This document shows, piece by piece, positions 32,798-40,676 of a stretch of 64,000 nucleotides of DNA (its first letter is position 1; each line of letters opens with the position of its first letter). A model generated the notes under the pieces. That model was given only the letters and a program-made list of their open reading frames with translations, ran no database searches and was not told the origin of the DNA. The stretch spans positions 124,001 through 188,000 of the forward strand of contig CANDVA010000004.1 in NCBI GenBank assembly GCA_947389015.1, written 5' to 3'. The translations under genes were made by a program, and so were the position numbers. The stretch comes from an uncultured Clostridia bacterium. Lineage in GTDB: Bacteria; Bacillota; Clostridia; Oscillospirales; Ruminococcaceae.

Positions 32798-33475
32798 TTA
32801 AACAGTAACGTTGGCGCGTATTTTTTCGAGAGTTTTCTCTCCGATGCCCTTTACGTTTATAAGCTCGTCAACGCTTGAAAAGCCGCCGTTTTGATTTCGG
32901 TAGTCGATTATCGCCTGCGCCTTGACCTCGCCTATCCCGTTCAGCCTTTGCAGCTCACGGCTTGAGGCGGTGTTGATATTGATAATGCCGACGGGAACGT
33001 TCACCGCGGGAGCTGTTGTGCTTATCTGCGTCTGCCAAGTGCTCTGCGGTAAGCTGCTTTGAGGAGACGAAACGGTACTTTGCGGCGGAACATCAACGGA
33101 CAATATCGGCGGCTCGGCAGACGACACTGTCGGTTCGGTCGCCGATATAATCGGTTCGGACGTAACGACTGAGCTTGACGGCTCGTCAACGGACGAAATA
33201 ACGGGCGGTTCAACTACGGGCTCGGATATCGTGCTTGCCGATGACTGTGTATGCTGAACGGGAGCGTTTTGCTCCGCAAAATAAGAGCCGGTCTCGGACG
33301 AAACTCCTCTGTAGGGAATATCGGAAACGACCTCCGAATACTCGGAAACGCTCTCAAGCACGAACGCCTCCCCTGTCGACGGGAAAATACTCCTTAACGA
33401 CATTCCCGCCACCGCTACGCCTATGAAAAGAAACACCGCGGCCATAAAACCGCTTCTGAATTGATTATCATTCAT
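32798..33475 (-). CDS. comEA: ComEA-family helix-hairpin-helix protein
   Basis: DNA-binding competence-type protein of 225 residues. N-terminal membrane anchor ([19 protein letters not shown]), a long Ser/Thr/Pro/Val-rich linker (about 60-155) and a C-terminal double HhH domain: [31 protein letters not shown] and [23 protein letters not shown]. It would capture DNA outside the membrane during uptake, although other com genes are not in this window. Linker composition is low-complexity. Confidence 0.9.
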   Translation of the reverse strand: MNDNQFRSGFMAAVFLFIGVAVAGMSLRSIFPSTGEAFVLESVSEYSEVVSDIPYRGVSSETGSYFAEQNAPVQHTQSSASTISEPVVEPPVISSVDEPSSSVVTSEPIISATEPTVSSAEPPILSVDVPPQSTVSSPQSSLPQSTWQTQISTTAPAVNVPVGIININTASSRELQRLNGIGEVKAQAIIDYRNQNGGFSSVDELINVKGIGEKTLEKIRANVTV

Positions 33476-33512
33476 TTTTCTCCCTCCTCAACCGAAAGTA
33501 TACTTTTTACTA

Positions 33513-33541
33513 ATTATACCATAATTTTCTAAAAATTGCAA
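33513..33541 (-). promoter_or_regulatory. Promoter of comEA
   Basis: Minus strand TTGCAA (33536-33541), 17-nt spacer, TATAAT (33513-33518). The same TTGCAA-N17-TATAAT form occurs before the SLOG pair. Confidence 0.65.
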
Positions 33542-33576
33542 ATTTTTTTAAAATCATTTTTTGTGGAAATTTCCCT

Positions 33577-33605
33577 TTGAAATAAAACTTTAAATCTATT
33601 ATAAT
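33577..33605 (+). promoter_or_regulatory. Promoter of a possible small RNA
   Basis: TTGAAA (33577-33582), 17-nt spacer, TATAAT (33600-33605). No protein-coding gene follows for 400 bp; the transcript would begin near 33612 and run into the hairpin at 33625-33695. Confidence 0.7.
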
Positions 33606-33611
33606 TTTTTA

Positions 33612-33695
33612 TGAAAATGACGAAACACGTTGTAACGAGGGTATGTAAATCCGATCACTATCGGTTTGATATACCCTTATCATCGTGTTTTTTTT
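33612..33695 (+). ncRNA. Candidate small structured RNA with intrinsic terminator
   Basis: Nested complementary arms ACACG/CGTGT (33625-33629, 33684-33688), GGGTAT/ATACCC (33639-33644, 33671-33676) and CCGAT/ATCGG (33651-33655, 33660-33664) end in a run of eight T. With the promoter just upstream this predicts a transcript of about 84 nt. No RNA class recognised. It could instead be an attenuator for the second terminated stretch downstream. Confidence 0.55.
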
Positions 33696-33768
33696 AAGGA
33701 AGGTTTTTTCCGCCACAGAAAAAAAGTAATGCGGACAGTAGAGGAAATGCCGAGACCGAATAAACCAG

Positions 33769-33794
33769 AAGCGCCCACATGAACGGGCGCTTTT
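33769..33794 (+). terminator. Second terminator in the intergenic region
   Basis: AAGCGCCC and GGGCGCTT with an 8-nt loop followed by TTTT. It would end any read-through from the small-RNA unit. The stretch 33696-33768 encodes at most a 17-codon ORF (ATG then RTVEEMPRPNKPEAPT) without a good ribosome site; 33795-33963 shows nothing recognisable. Confidence 0.75.
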
Positions 33795-33963
33795 CCACAC
33801 ATATCATAGTTTTATATCCGAACGTCAACCGAGATTATTATATTCCTAGTCGGTGACTTCACCACACCATTCCGTATGACCGTTCTCGAATAATAGGCTA
33901 CTATAATTTTTGATATTATCCGTTCAACTCCTTTCCTATATTGGAATATTATCACAAATTCGC

Positions 33964-33992
33964 TTGACAAGGAAGTCCAAATATGTTATGAT
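33964..33992 (+). promoter_or_regulatory. Promoter of the LysR-HsdM/S operon
   Basis: TTGACA (33964-33969), 17-nt spacer, TATGAT (33987-33992), 38 nt before the LysR start. Confidence 0.8.
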
Positions 33993-34030
33993 TGTATTAA
34001 CCAAAAGTTAAAAGAAAGGACGACCCGCCA

Positions 34031-34921
34031 ATGTACAACTATATGCTTGAGACCTTTGTCGCCGTGGCTGAAAGCGGCAGCTTTTCAAAGGCGGCTGAGC
34101 GGATGTTTATGTCGCCTACCGCCGTTATGAAGCAGATAAACTCGCTGGAAAAGCATTTTGACCTGAGGCTGTTTGAGCGAAGACCGTCCGGTATAAGGCT
34201 CACAAGCTCGGGCGCGGTCATTCTGCGCGACGCGAGACTTATCATCAACTTTTCGCAGAAATCCGTCGCCGAGGCAAAGCGAGCAGAACGCTCCGCCGAC
34301 AATATATTCTGCGTGGGGTCGTCGCTTCTTAACCCCGCAAAGCCGTTCTTTGATCTGTGGTACAAGCTTAACAGCAGCTTCTCCGACTTTAAGCTGAACG
34401 TCGTTCCGTTTAACGATAACTGCGACGGGATATTGTCCGAGATATCGGCTCTGGGTGAGAAATTCGATTTTCTTGTGGGCGTATGCGACTCTAAAACATG
34501 GCTTAACCGCTGCAATATGCTGGAATTGGGACATTACAGAAAAATGGTCGCCGTGCCGAGAGAGCACAGGCTCGCCCAAAAAGACATTATCGAGATCGAA
34601 GACCTGTACGGAGAAACTCTTATGATGGTCAAGCGCGGCGACTCGGGACTGAACGATTTCCTGCGAAACGATCTGGAACGCTTTCACCCCGAGATAAAAA
34701 TAGAAAGCACACAGCAGTTCTACGACCTTTCGGTATTCAACCGCTGCATTAAAACAGGCTGCGTTCTACTGACCATAGAGTGCTGGCGCGACGTTCACCC
34801 CGGAATAGTCACGATACCCGTAAACTGGGATTACACCATCCCCTACGGACTGCTGTACAGTCTTAAGCCCTCGGAAAACGTGCAAAGATTTCTTGACGCC
34901 GCAAAAAATCTTCGGCAATAA
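34031..34921 (+). CDS. LysR-family transcriptional regulator
   Basis: A 296-residue LTTR. HTH at 1-60: FVAVAESGSFSKAAERMFMSPTAVMKQINSLEKHFDLRLFER; a type-2 periplasmic-binding-like effector domain follows. GAAAGGACG precedes the ATG. The methylase-like gene starts 17 nt after its stop in the same direction, so the two are probably one transcript, an unusual partner for a LysR protein. Effector and target unknown. Confidence 0.92.
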   Translation: MYNYMLETFVAVAESGSFSKAAERMFMSPTAVMKQINSLEKHFDLRLFERRPSGIRLTSSGAVILRDARLIINFSQKSVAEAKRAERSADNIFCVGSSLLNPAKPFFDLWYKLNSSFSDFKLNVVPFNDNCDGILSEISALGEKFDFLVGVCDSKTWLNRCNMLELGHYRKMVAVPREHRLAQKDIIEIEDLYGETLMMVKRGDSGLNDFLRNDLERFHPEIKIESTQQFYDLSVFNRCIKTGCVLLTIECWRDVHPGIVTIPVNWDYTIPYGLLYSLKPSENVQRFLDAAKNLRQ

Positions 34922-34938
34922 CGCGAAAGGATACACCT

Positions 34939-37683
34939 ATGAAAGATCACACACGAAACTACATACGAAACTATATCATCACCGCTGCCGACGAATGTCT
35001 GAACAGCGTTTTTCTGCGCGGACAATACGGTAAGGTGATACTGCCGATGACGTTTATAGCAAGGCTGGACGCCGTTCTTGAGAATACAAAGCACGAGGTT
35101 CTTGCCGCCGCCAAAGTCACGGACGACTGGACAAAGCTTTGCGCGGCTGCCTGTCAGCCGTTCTGCAACAGGTCTCCTCTCGACCTTAAGGCTGTCGTGC
35201 AAAGCGGCGACAGCAAGATATTAAAATTACGTTTTACGGAGTACCTCAACGGATTTTCACCGAATGTCACGGAAATTCTGGAGTTATTCGGCTTTGGCGC
35301 GGTCATTGATAAAATGTCGGAAACAGGAGCACTGCACGGACTTATTGATAAATTCACATCTAAATGGATAGGACTCACGCCTAACCCCACCTACAAAAAC
35401 TCAGCGCGCACGGAGGAGCTTTTCCCGGGTCTTGGCAGCCGCGAGATGAGCGAGCTTTTTACGGAGCTTGCCGGATTGCTGGACGAAAATGTCATAGAGG
35501 GGCAAACTCCGAACGACGTGTCAAAGCTTATGGCGGATCTGGTTTTCGCGCCCGTTGCCGACAGGATAGAGGACGGAGAATATTCCGTTTATGACGGGGC
35601 ATGCGCGCTCGGAGAGCTTCTCGCCGCCTCGGACGAGCGTCTGCGCGGTCTTTCCGAAGACAGGAACATTTCAACGCATATTTACGGGCAAGAGGCTAAT
35701 CCCGAATTTTACGCGGTCTGCAAGGCGGCGTTCCTGCTGAACGCCGAAAACACCGCCGCTGATATTACGTTCGGCTCGGCGCTTTCCGCGGACGGCAACA
35801 CCGAGAGCAAGTTCGATTTTATGATCTCATGTCCGCCGCACGGTAAAAGCTGGAAAGCGGATTTCGACAAGATGAGCGTCGACGGACGGGTCAACGACGA
35901 TAGATTTGTCGACCGCGGCAAGCAGCCCGTAAATCTGATCCCGGGCACACGTGACGGTCAGCTGATGTATCTGCTCAACAACGTATCGAAAATGAAAGAA
36001 ACTCCGCTCGGCAGCAGGATAGTCGAGGTACACGGCGGCTCGCTGCTGTCCACGGGCATCGCGGGGAGCGCGGAGAGCAACGCGCGGAGATATCTTATCG
36101 AGCGCGACCTTATCGAAGCTGTGATCGCGCTGCCGAAAAACATCTTTTACGGCTCGGGGAACTCGGCATTTATCCTCGTGCTCTCCAACCGCAAGGAGGA
36201 GCGCCGCAGAGGGAAAATTCAGCTCATAAACGCGTCGGCTATGAAATCTCAGCTGTACAAGACCATCGGCAGGAAAAACTGCGAGCTCAACGAAAATATC
36301 CGCAGTGAGATACTGCGGATATATACGGATATGGAGGAAAGCGAGGTCAGCCATATTATCGGCGGAGACGAATTCTGCTATTGGGCTGTCGCGGTCGAAA
36401 GCCCCCTTAGGCAAAGAGTGACCGTAAACACCGCCACTATCAAGGAAACGCTGTCGATGTTCAAGACCATGTACGGAGTGGATATCGGTCACGAAAACGA
36501 CAGACTGCCAGAGGTCGCAGCCGCCGATATTTTTAAGTTCACGAGCGCAAATCCCGCAGTGCGCGAGATAAAAACGCCAAAAACGTGGGACGAGGTACAG
36601 TTTGAGCAGGTGTATCACGTGTATATGCGGATATTGCTTGATATGATGCGCGAGGAGCCGTATACGGACTATGATCGCTTTCTGGAGCTGTTCCGCGCTC
36701 ACCCGCTGTACGCGAAAAATTCCGAGCGGTTCAGCGACTACGAAGACTTTATGTATCCTCTACTCGAAAAAGACCCGAACGCCGAAATCGTCACACGCGG
36801 CGGCAAGCCCGTGTCCGATCCCGAGCTCAGGGTCGTGAAGAATATCCCGTTTACATACGCGGGCGGTCCCGACGCGTTTCTGAAAAACGAGATACTGCCG
36901 CACGACCCGTACGCGTGGATAAATCTCGCCGCGACGAGAACAGGCTGCGAGATCAATTTCTCAAAGTTCTTCTTTAAACCGAAAAAGCTGCGTAAGGCAG
37001 ATGTGATCATCAAGGAGATCGGACAGATTGAAAGAGATATCGTTCAGCTGAGGAACGAGCATAACGCCGAGGACATTTGCCGAAGGGTCGAGGAAAGACG
37101 CATCAATGCCGCGAAACGCGAGTTTATCACTCTCGACAACGCGGCATCGGAACAATTTATAAAAAACACGGGATTGGCGGAACGAAACGTTCTCTCGCTT
37201 AGCGACGGAAAGATCGTAAGAAAAGATATAAAGCTCTCCGACGGCGATCTTGCCTCTGCTTACGAGAATTATCAGATCGTATTCCCCGGAAACATTATAC
37301 TGCGGCTTACCGAATTCCGCGGCGGTCAGACGGGAAACCGCATTGGACTTGTGACCGAGCGGGGCATAATCTCCTCGTCGTATGTGTGCTTAAAGGTAAC
37401 GGAAAATATTCTGCCCGAATATCTGTATTTACAACTTCACATCGCCGATATTTCGCACGCTTTTTTCGAGCTTGGAGGAGGACTGCGCAGAAATCTCAGC
37501 TTTAAGGATATTGCGAAAATGACGATAAGCGTTATCCCGCTCGCGGATCAGGAGGCTGTCGTTGAGACCGTCCGCGGAATAACCGAGCCCGTATCGTCCG
37601 CGATCGAAAAGCTGAACGCGGCTGCGGCGGCGTTAAAGGAGCTTGAAAACTCGCTTATTGCCGAGACTATCGGGGATCTCTGA
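34939..37683 (+). CDS. Orphan type I HsdM-HsdS fusion with degenerate methylase motifs
   Basis: A 914-residue protein laid out like N6-adenine methylases of type I systems: helical N-terminal domain (about 1-165), methylase core (about 170-450), helical insert (450-680) and one HsdS-type recognition half with coiled coil (690-914; FPGNIILRLTEFRGG, GGGLRRNLSFKDIAKM, LADQEAVVETV). The SAM motif expected as DPACGTGG reads DGACALGE (219-226) and catalytic NPPY reads CPPH (298-301), while flanking sequence (IYGQEANPEFYAVCK, GKSWKADFDKM, DGQLMYLLN) is well kept. No hsdR or second hsdS is nearby. Probably a DNA- or SAM-binding protein without methylation activity. Confidence 0.82.
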   Translation: MKDHTRNYIRNYIITAADECLNSVFLRGQYGKVILPMTFIARLDAVLENTKHEVLAAAKVTDDWTKLCAAACQPFCNRSPLDLKAVVQSGDSKILKLRFTEYLNGFSPNVTEILELFGFGAVIDKMSETGALHGLIDKFTSKWIGLTPNPTYKNSARTEELFPGLGSREMSELFTELAGLLDENVIEGQTPNDVSKLMADLVFAPVADRIEDGEYSVYDGACALGELLAASDERLRGLSEDRNISTHIYGQEANPEFYAVCKAAFLLNAENTAADITFGSALSADGNTESKFDFMISCPPHGKSWKADFDKMSVDGRVNDDRFVDRGKQPVNLIPGTRDGQLMYLLNNVSKMKETPLGSRIVEVHGGSLLSTGIAGSAESNARRYLIERDLIEAVIALPKNIFYGSGNSAFILVLSNRKEERRRGKIQLINASAMKSQLYKTIGRKNCELNENIRSEILRIYTDMEESEVSHIIGGDEFCYWAVAVESPLRQRVTVNTATIKETLSMFKTMYGVDIGHENDRLPEVAAADIFKFTSANPAVREIKTPKTWDEVQFEQVYHVYMRILLDMMREEPYTDYDRFLELFRAHPLYAKNSERFSDYEDFMYPLLEKDPNAEIVTRGGKPVSDPELRVVKNIPFTYAGGPDAFLKNEILPHDPYAWINLAATRTGCEINFSKFFFKPKKLRKADVIIKEIGQIERDIVQLRNEHNAEDICRRVEERRINAAKREFITLDNAASEQFIKNTGLAERNVLSLSDGKIVRKDIKLSDGDLASAYENYQIVFPGNIILRLTEFRGGQTGNRIGLVTERGIISSSYVCLKVTENILPEYLYLQLHIADISHAFFELGGGLRRNLSFKDIAKMTISVIPLADQEAVVETVRGITEPVSSAIEKLNAAAAALKELENSLIAETIGDL

Positions 37684-38776
37684 TCCATGCGTAGTCTTCC
37701 GCAAAATATCCGAGACCCGAAACGCCGCTGAAGCTGCTGTCCGAAACGTGACCTATCACATCGCCCGCCGAAACGACATCTCCTCTTTCCGCGTGCGGGA
37801 GAGTGCTGTCAAGATGATAATATGTGGTCTCTATACCGGGCTCATGGCTTATCTCAATGAGCAACCCGAAACCGTTTCCATAATCACAGACATCAACGAC
37901 CTCTCCCGGCGATACCGCATATACCTCCGCTCCGTAAGGCGCGGGGGTTATTTTTTCGTTTCTGGAAAACACTTTTGAGAAATTATCGAACTCAAAATCG
38001 TCTCCCGCGTTGTCAAGCGGCTTTACAAGACCACTGTTTAACCACGCTTCAAAATATTCGGTTTTCTCTTTTAGATACTCCATCGGATCGTAGCGATAGA
38101 CGCCGTAACCGATTGCGGTCTCCGGTTTCGAGTAGTGTACGAAACCGAGACGAATTCCCGCGTAGCCTATTACCTGCCCCGACTTTACCGTGTCTCCGAC
38201 CTTAACGGGTATGCCGCAGTCCTCGTCAAGCGTGGAATAGGCGGTATACAGATCATCTTTATGCTTTATCACCACAGTAAGATCGTCGCTTACGGGAGAA
38301 CTTCCCACACCGACAAATGTTACCTCTCCGTCGGCAACGGCATATACAGCCTCTCCCCTCTTAGCGTCCAGACCCGTTACCGAAGAAGCCCACGGTTCAT
38401 CCAATCCAACCGAAAATTTCTTTCCGGTCATTTGAAGGTAATCGTTGGTACTTATTCTTAACGGCAATACGGGCAGATCGCCCTCCCAGAATGTCGCGGG
38501 ATCGGTCTCGGGGAGCGCAAGCGGGTCACCGATAACTATACCCGCGCTGTCGGATATCTTCGCGGAATTCGGAGTAAATTCATCCATATGCCCGCCGATC
38601 GCCGCAACTCCCGCGAACAGCACCGCAGCGCAAGCAGCACAGGGCAGCGCGTATTTAAGCACCCCGATAAAACCGCGCTTTTTTTCAACGCCAAGCTCGG
38701 GATAGTCCCCGACCGCCTCTATGATATACTTATCATCTGCGTCGTTTAACGAATCAAATAATTGTTTGTTGTTCAT
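37667..38776 (-). CDS. Likely anti-sigma factor with duplicated degenerate M23/LytM domains
   Basis: A 369-residue bitopic protein. The cytoplasmic N-terminus (LFDSLNDADDKYIIEA, about 1-36) resembles anti-sigma regions, followed by one membrane helix (VLKYALPCAACAAVLFAGVAAIGG). Outside are two LytM-like beta domains (about 115-215 and 270-360): AVYAVADGEVTFVG... and EVYAVSPGEVVDVCDYGNGFGLLIEISH. The HxH and first His ligands of active M23 peptidases are missing, so it is more likely a cell-wall-sensing module than an enzyme. It overlaps the sigma gene by 4 nt and the convergent methylase gene by 17 nt. Confidence 0.75.
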   Translation of the reverse strand: MNNKQLFDSLNDADDKYIIEAVGDYPELGVEKKRGFIGVLKYALPCAACAAVLFAGVAAIGGHMDEFTPNSAKISDSAGIVIGDPLALPETDPATFWEGDLPVLPLRISTNDYLQMTGKKFSVGLDEPWASSVTGLDAKRGEAVYAVADGEVTFVGVGSSPVSDDLTVVIKHKDDLYTAYSTLDEDCGIPVKVGDTVKSGQVIGYAGIRLGFVHYSKPETAIGYGVYRYDPMEYLKEKTEYFEAWLNSGLVKPLDNAGDDFEFDNFSKVFSRNEKITPAPYGAEVYAVSPGEVVDVCDYGNGFGLLIEISHEPGIETTYYHLDSTLPHAERGDVVSAGDVIGHVSDSSFSGVSGLGYFAEDYAWIRDPR

Positions 38777-39330
38777 ACGTTATAACCTCTTTTCTTCAAT
38801 AGTTCTTTGAGCTTTTTACGAGTTCGGCAAAGGGTCGCCGAAACCGTGTTCTCCGACGTTCCGAGACGCAGCGCGATCTCGCGTACGCTGTAGCAATACC
38901 AATATCTCAGCATAAACATCTTGCGGTTGGTTTTCGTGAGTTTCCCCAGAAATTGGTTTATCAGCTCCTCGAGCTCGCGGCGGTCAAGCTGCTCCTCAAC
39001 GCTGTCCCGAGCCGCGCAGTCGACGAGCTCCTCGAGCACAAGCTCCGACTCTCCGCCGCCGCGCTTTTGCGCAAGCCGCATTTTCAGCAGGTTTACCGCG
39101 CTGTTTTTCGTGAGCCGTCCCAGAAACGTCGCCAGGGAATAGGGAGTGCTCGGCGGGATAAGCTGCCACGCGGTATGAAACGCTTCGTTCACGCAGTCCT
39201 CAGCCTCCTCGCGGTCGCCGAGAATGTTCATGGCTATCGCCATGCAATATCTATAATATTTATCCTGCACCTCGGCGAGCGCGCGTTCACTGCGCTCCGT
39301 AAAGAGACGTATAATCTCGCTGTCGTCCAA
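38773..39330 (-). CDS. ECF-type RNA polymerase sigma factor
   Basis: A 185-residue sigma-70-family factor with only regions 2 and 4. Region 2: YRYCMAIAMNILGDREEAEDCVNEAFHTAWQ; region 4 HTH: LRYWYCYSVREIALRLGTSENTVSATLCRTRKKL. The downstream, translationally coupled membrane protein is the probable anti-sigma factor. Targets unknown; no ECF-like -35/-10 could be confirmed upstream of this gene. Confidence 0.92.
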   Translation of the reverse strand: MDDSEIIRLFTERSERALAEVQDKYYRYCMAIAMNILGDREEAEDCVNEAFHTAWQLIPPSTPYSLATFLGRLTKNSAVNLLKMRLAQKRGGGESELVLEELVDCAARDSVEEQLDRRELEELINQFLGKLTKTNRKMFMLRYWYCYSVREIALRLGTSENTVSATLCRTRKKLKELLKKRGYNV

Positions 39331-39521
39331 TCGATCACCCCCTCTGTAATGCTACACATTTTTTTTGCCGACATCTTAACACTTTTTTCATTATAAATTT
39401 TTTATTTTCAATAACTTTTTAAACTCTTAAAACAACCACATCTGTCACCAAATCTTCTCGAATAACATAAAATTTATCAGCGCTGAAATGCTGCGCAAAA
39501 TAATACAGAAAGGAAGATTTT

Positions 39522-39686
39522 ATGGATATAATCAGATCTCCGAAGCGCGTGGGCTACGCGTTCGTGCCCATGCAGCGCATGGAAAAGGTCTATTCGCCCA
39601 ACAAGGCTATGCGGGCGGGAACTATTTTTCCCGAACTGAACATTACCATTGACGAATACGAAAGGGGGCTGTACAATGGGAAATAA
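39522..39686 (+). CDS. cotJA: Spore coat-associated protein CotJA
   Basis: 54 residues, below the ORF-track cutoff. GYAFVPMQRMEKVYSPNKAM followed by AGTIFPELNI matches CotJA. AGAAAGGAAG precedes the ATG. It overlaps cotJB by 11 nt; cotJA-cotJB-cotJC is the standard order of this mother-cell operon. Upstream, CATAAAAT about 50 nt before the start vaguely resembles a sigma-E -10, not convincing enough to annotate. Confidence 0.9.
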   Translation: MDIIRSPKRVGYAFVPMQRMEKVYSPNKAMRAGTIFPELNITIDEYERGLYNGK

Positions 39687-40017
39687 TATGAACCGCCGCC
39701 CTATGAACAGCCAGATGCATAACCACAATATGCAGAACGTTCAGAACACATCACGCAACAGCAATAACACCGACGCGAGCTGTGAGGAGCTTATGCGCGC
39801 GATCATGGAGGCGGACTTCTTCGCGCAGGATCTGAAGCTATACCTCGACACCCACCCCGACGACACCAGAGCCGTTGAGATGTTCCGCGAGGCGGTAAAT
39901 CAGGCTAAGGCATGCAAAGCGGCGTTCGAGGATTCGTTCTATCCGCTAACCGCGTCAAGCGCGGGAATGAACGGAACATGGGACTGGCCCGAGGGCGTAT
40001 GGCCTCCGTTTAACTAA
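39676..40017 (+). CDS. cotJB: Spore coat protein CotJB
   Basis: 113 residues from ATG 39676 (AAAGGGGG upstream; the track start is within cotJA). An Asn/Met-rich N-terminus (about 1-40) precedes the CotJB domain: LMRAIMEADFFAQDLKLYLDTHPDD and YPLTASSAG...WDWPEGVWPPFN. Assembles with CotJC in the spore coat. Confidence 0.93.
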   Translation: MGNNMNRRPMNSQMHNHNMQNVQNTSRNSNNTDASCEELMRAIMEADFFAQDLKLYLDTHPDDTRAVEMFREAVNQAKACKAAFEDSFYPLTASSAGMNGTWDWPEGVWPPFN

Positions 40018-40033
40018 GGAAAGAGGTGAAGTT

Positions 40034-40660
40034 ATGTTTATATTTGAGAAAAGAACTCAGATCCCCGTCTGCATCAAGAACAAAAATCCCCATCTCGCGG
40101 GCATTATCCTCTCTCAGTACGGCGGACCGGACGGCGAGCTTTCCGCCTCGCTGCGCTATCTGTCTCAACGCTTTACCATGCCCGACAATAAAGGCAAGGC
40201 TTTATTGACAGATATCGGTACGGAGGAGCTTGCGCATTTGGAGATCATCGGCAGTATCGTAGGACAGCTCACCGACTGTGAGGGCGCCAAGAGCTTTGAT
40301 AAATACGGAAATGGCGATTACTATGTAGATCACGGCAATGCGGTCTACCCTGCAAACGCCGCAGGCGTTCCTTTTACTGCCGCATACCTTCAGTCGAAGG
40401 CGGATCCGATTGCCGATCTTGTTGAGGATCTTGCCGCCGAACAGAAAGCCCGCGCTACGTACGACAATATTCTCCGCTTAAGCGACGACCCCGACGTAAA
40501 CGAGGTCATCAAATTCCTGCGCGAACGCGAGATAGTACACTTCCAACGGTTCGGCGATACGACCATTACGAAGTTAAACATTTTTTATAAAACCTTAACT
40601 CCATATACATATAAAAAACGCCGTGAATTCAATCACAGCGTTTTTTTGTTAATTGCTTAA
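40034..40660 (+). CDS. cotJC: Spore coat protein CotJC (Mn-catalase fold) with abnormal C-terminus
   Basis: Manganese-catalase-like coat protein. Metal-ligand residues are all visible: Glu in GELSASLRYL, Glu/His in TEELAHLEIIG, Glu in AAEQKARATY and His in REREIVHFQRFG. After FQRFGD (about residue 178) the sequence no longer resembles the family, whose proteins are about 190 residues long; 30 basic, low-complexity residues (YKTLTPYTYKKRREFNHSVFLLIA) follow and the ORF reads through the operon terminator. A deletion or frameshift probably replaced the native tail. Activity may survive. Confidence 0.85.
   Translation: MFIFEKRTQIPVCIKNKNPHLAGIILSQYGGPDGELSASLRYLSQRFTMPDNKGKALLTDIGTEELAHLEIIGSIVGQLTDCEGAKSFDKYGNGDYYVDHGNAVYPANAAGVPFTAAYLQSKADPIADLVEDLAAEQKARATYDNILRLSDDPDVNEVIKFLREREIVHFQRFGDTTITKLNIFYKTLTPYTYKKRREFNHSVFLLIA
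40614..40647. terminator. Bidirectional terminator between cotJC and the MCP gene
   Basis: AAACGC/GCGTTT and GTGA/TCAC arms form a hairpin followed by T7 on the plus strand and by TTTTTTAT on the minus strand. It lies within the last codons of the cotJC ORF and downstream of the convergent chemoreceptor gene. Confidence 0.82.
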
Positions 40661-40676
40661 CACGTTCTTGATGCCG

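Noticed and set aside
33613-33696. Short ORF MKMTKHVVTRVCKSDHYRF... at the hairpin
   Set aside because: No ribosome site; it runs through a strong terminator. The hairpin structure explains the sequence better.
34939-37683. Complete type I restriction-modification system
   Set aside because: No hsdR or separate hsdS gene within the window and the methylase motifs are degraded.
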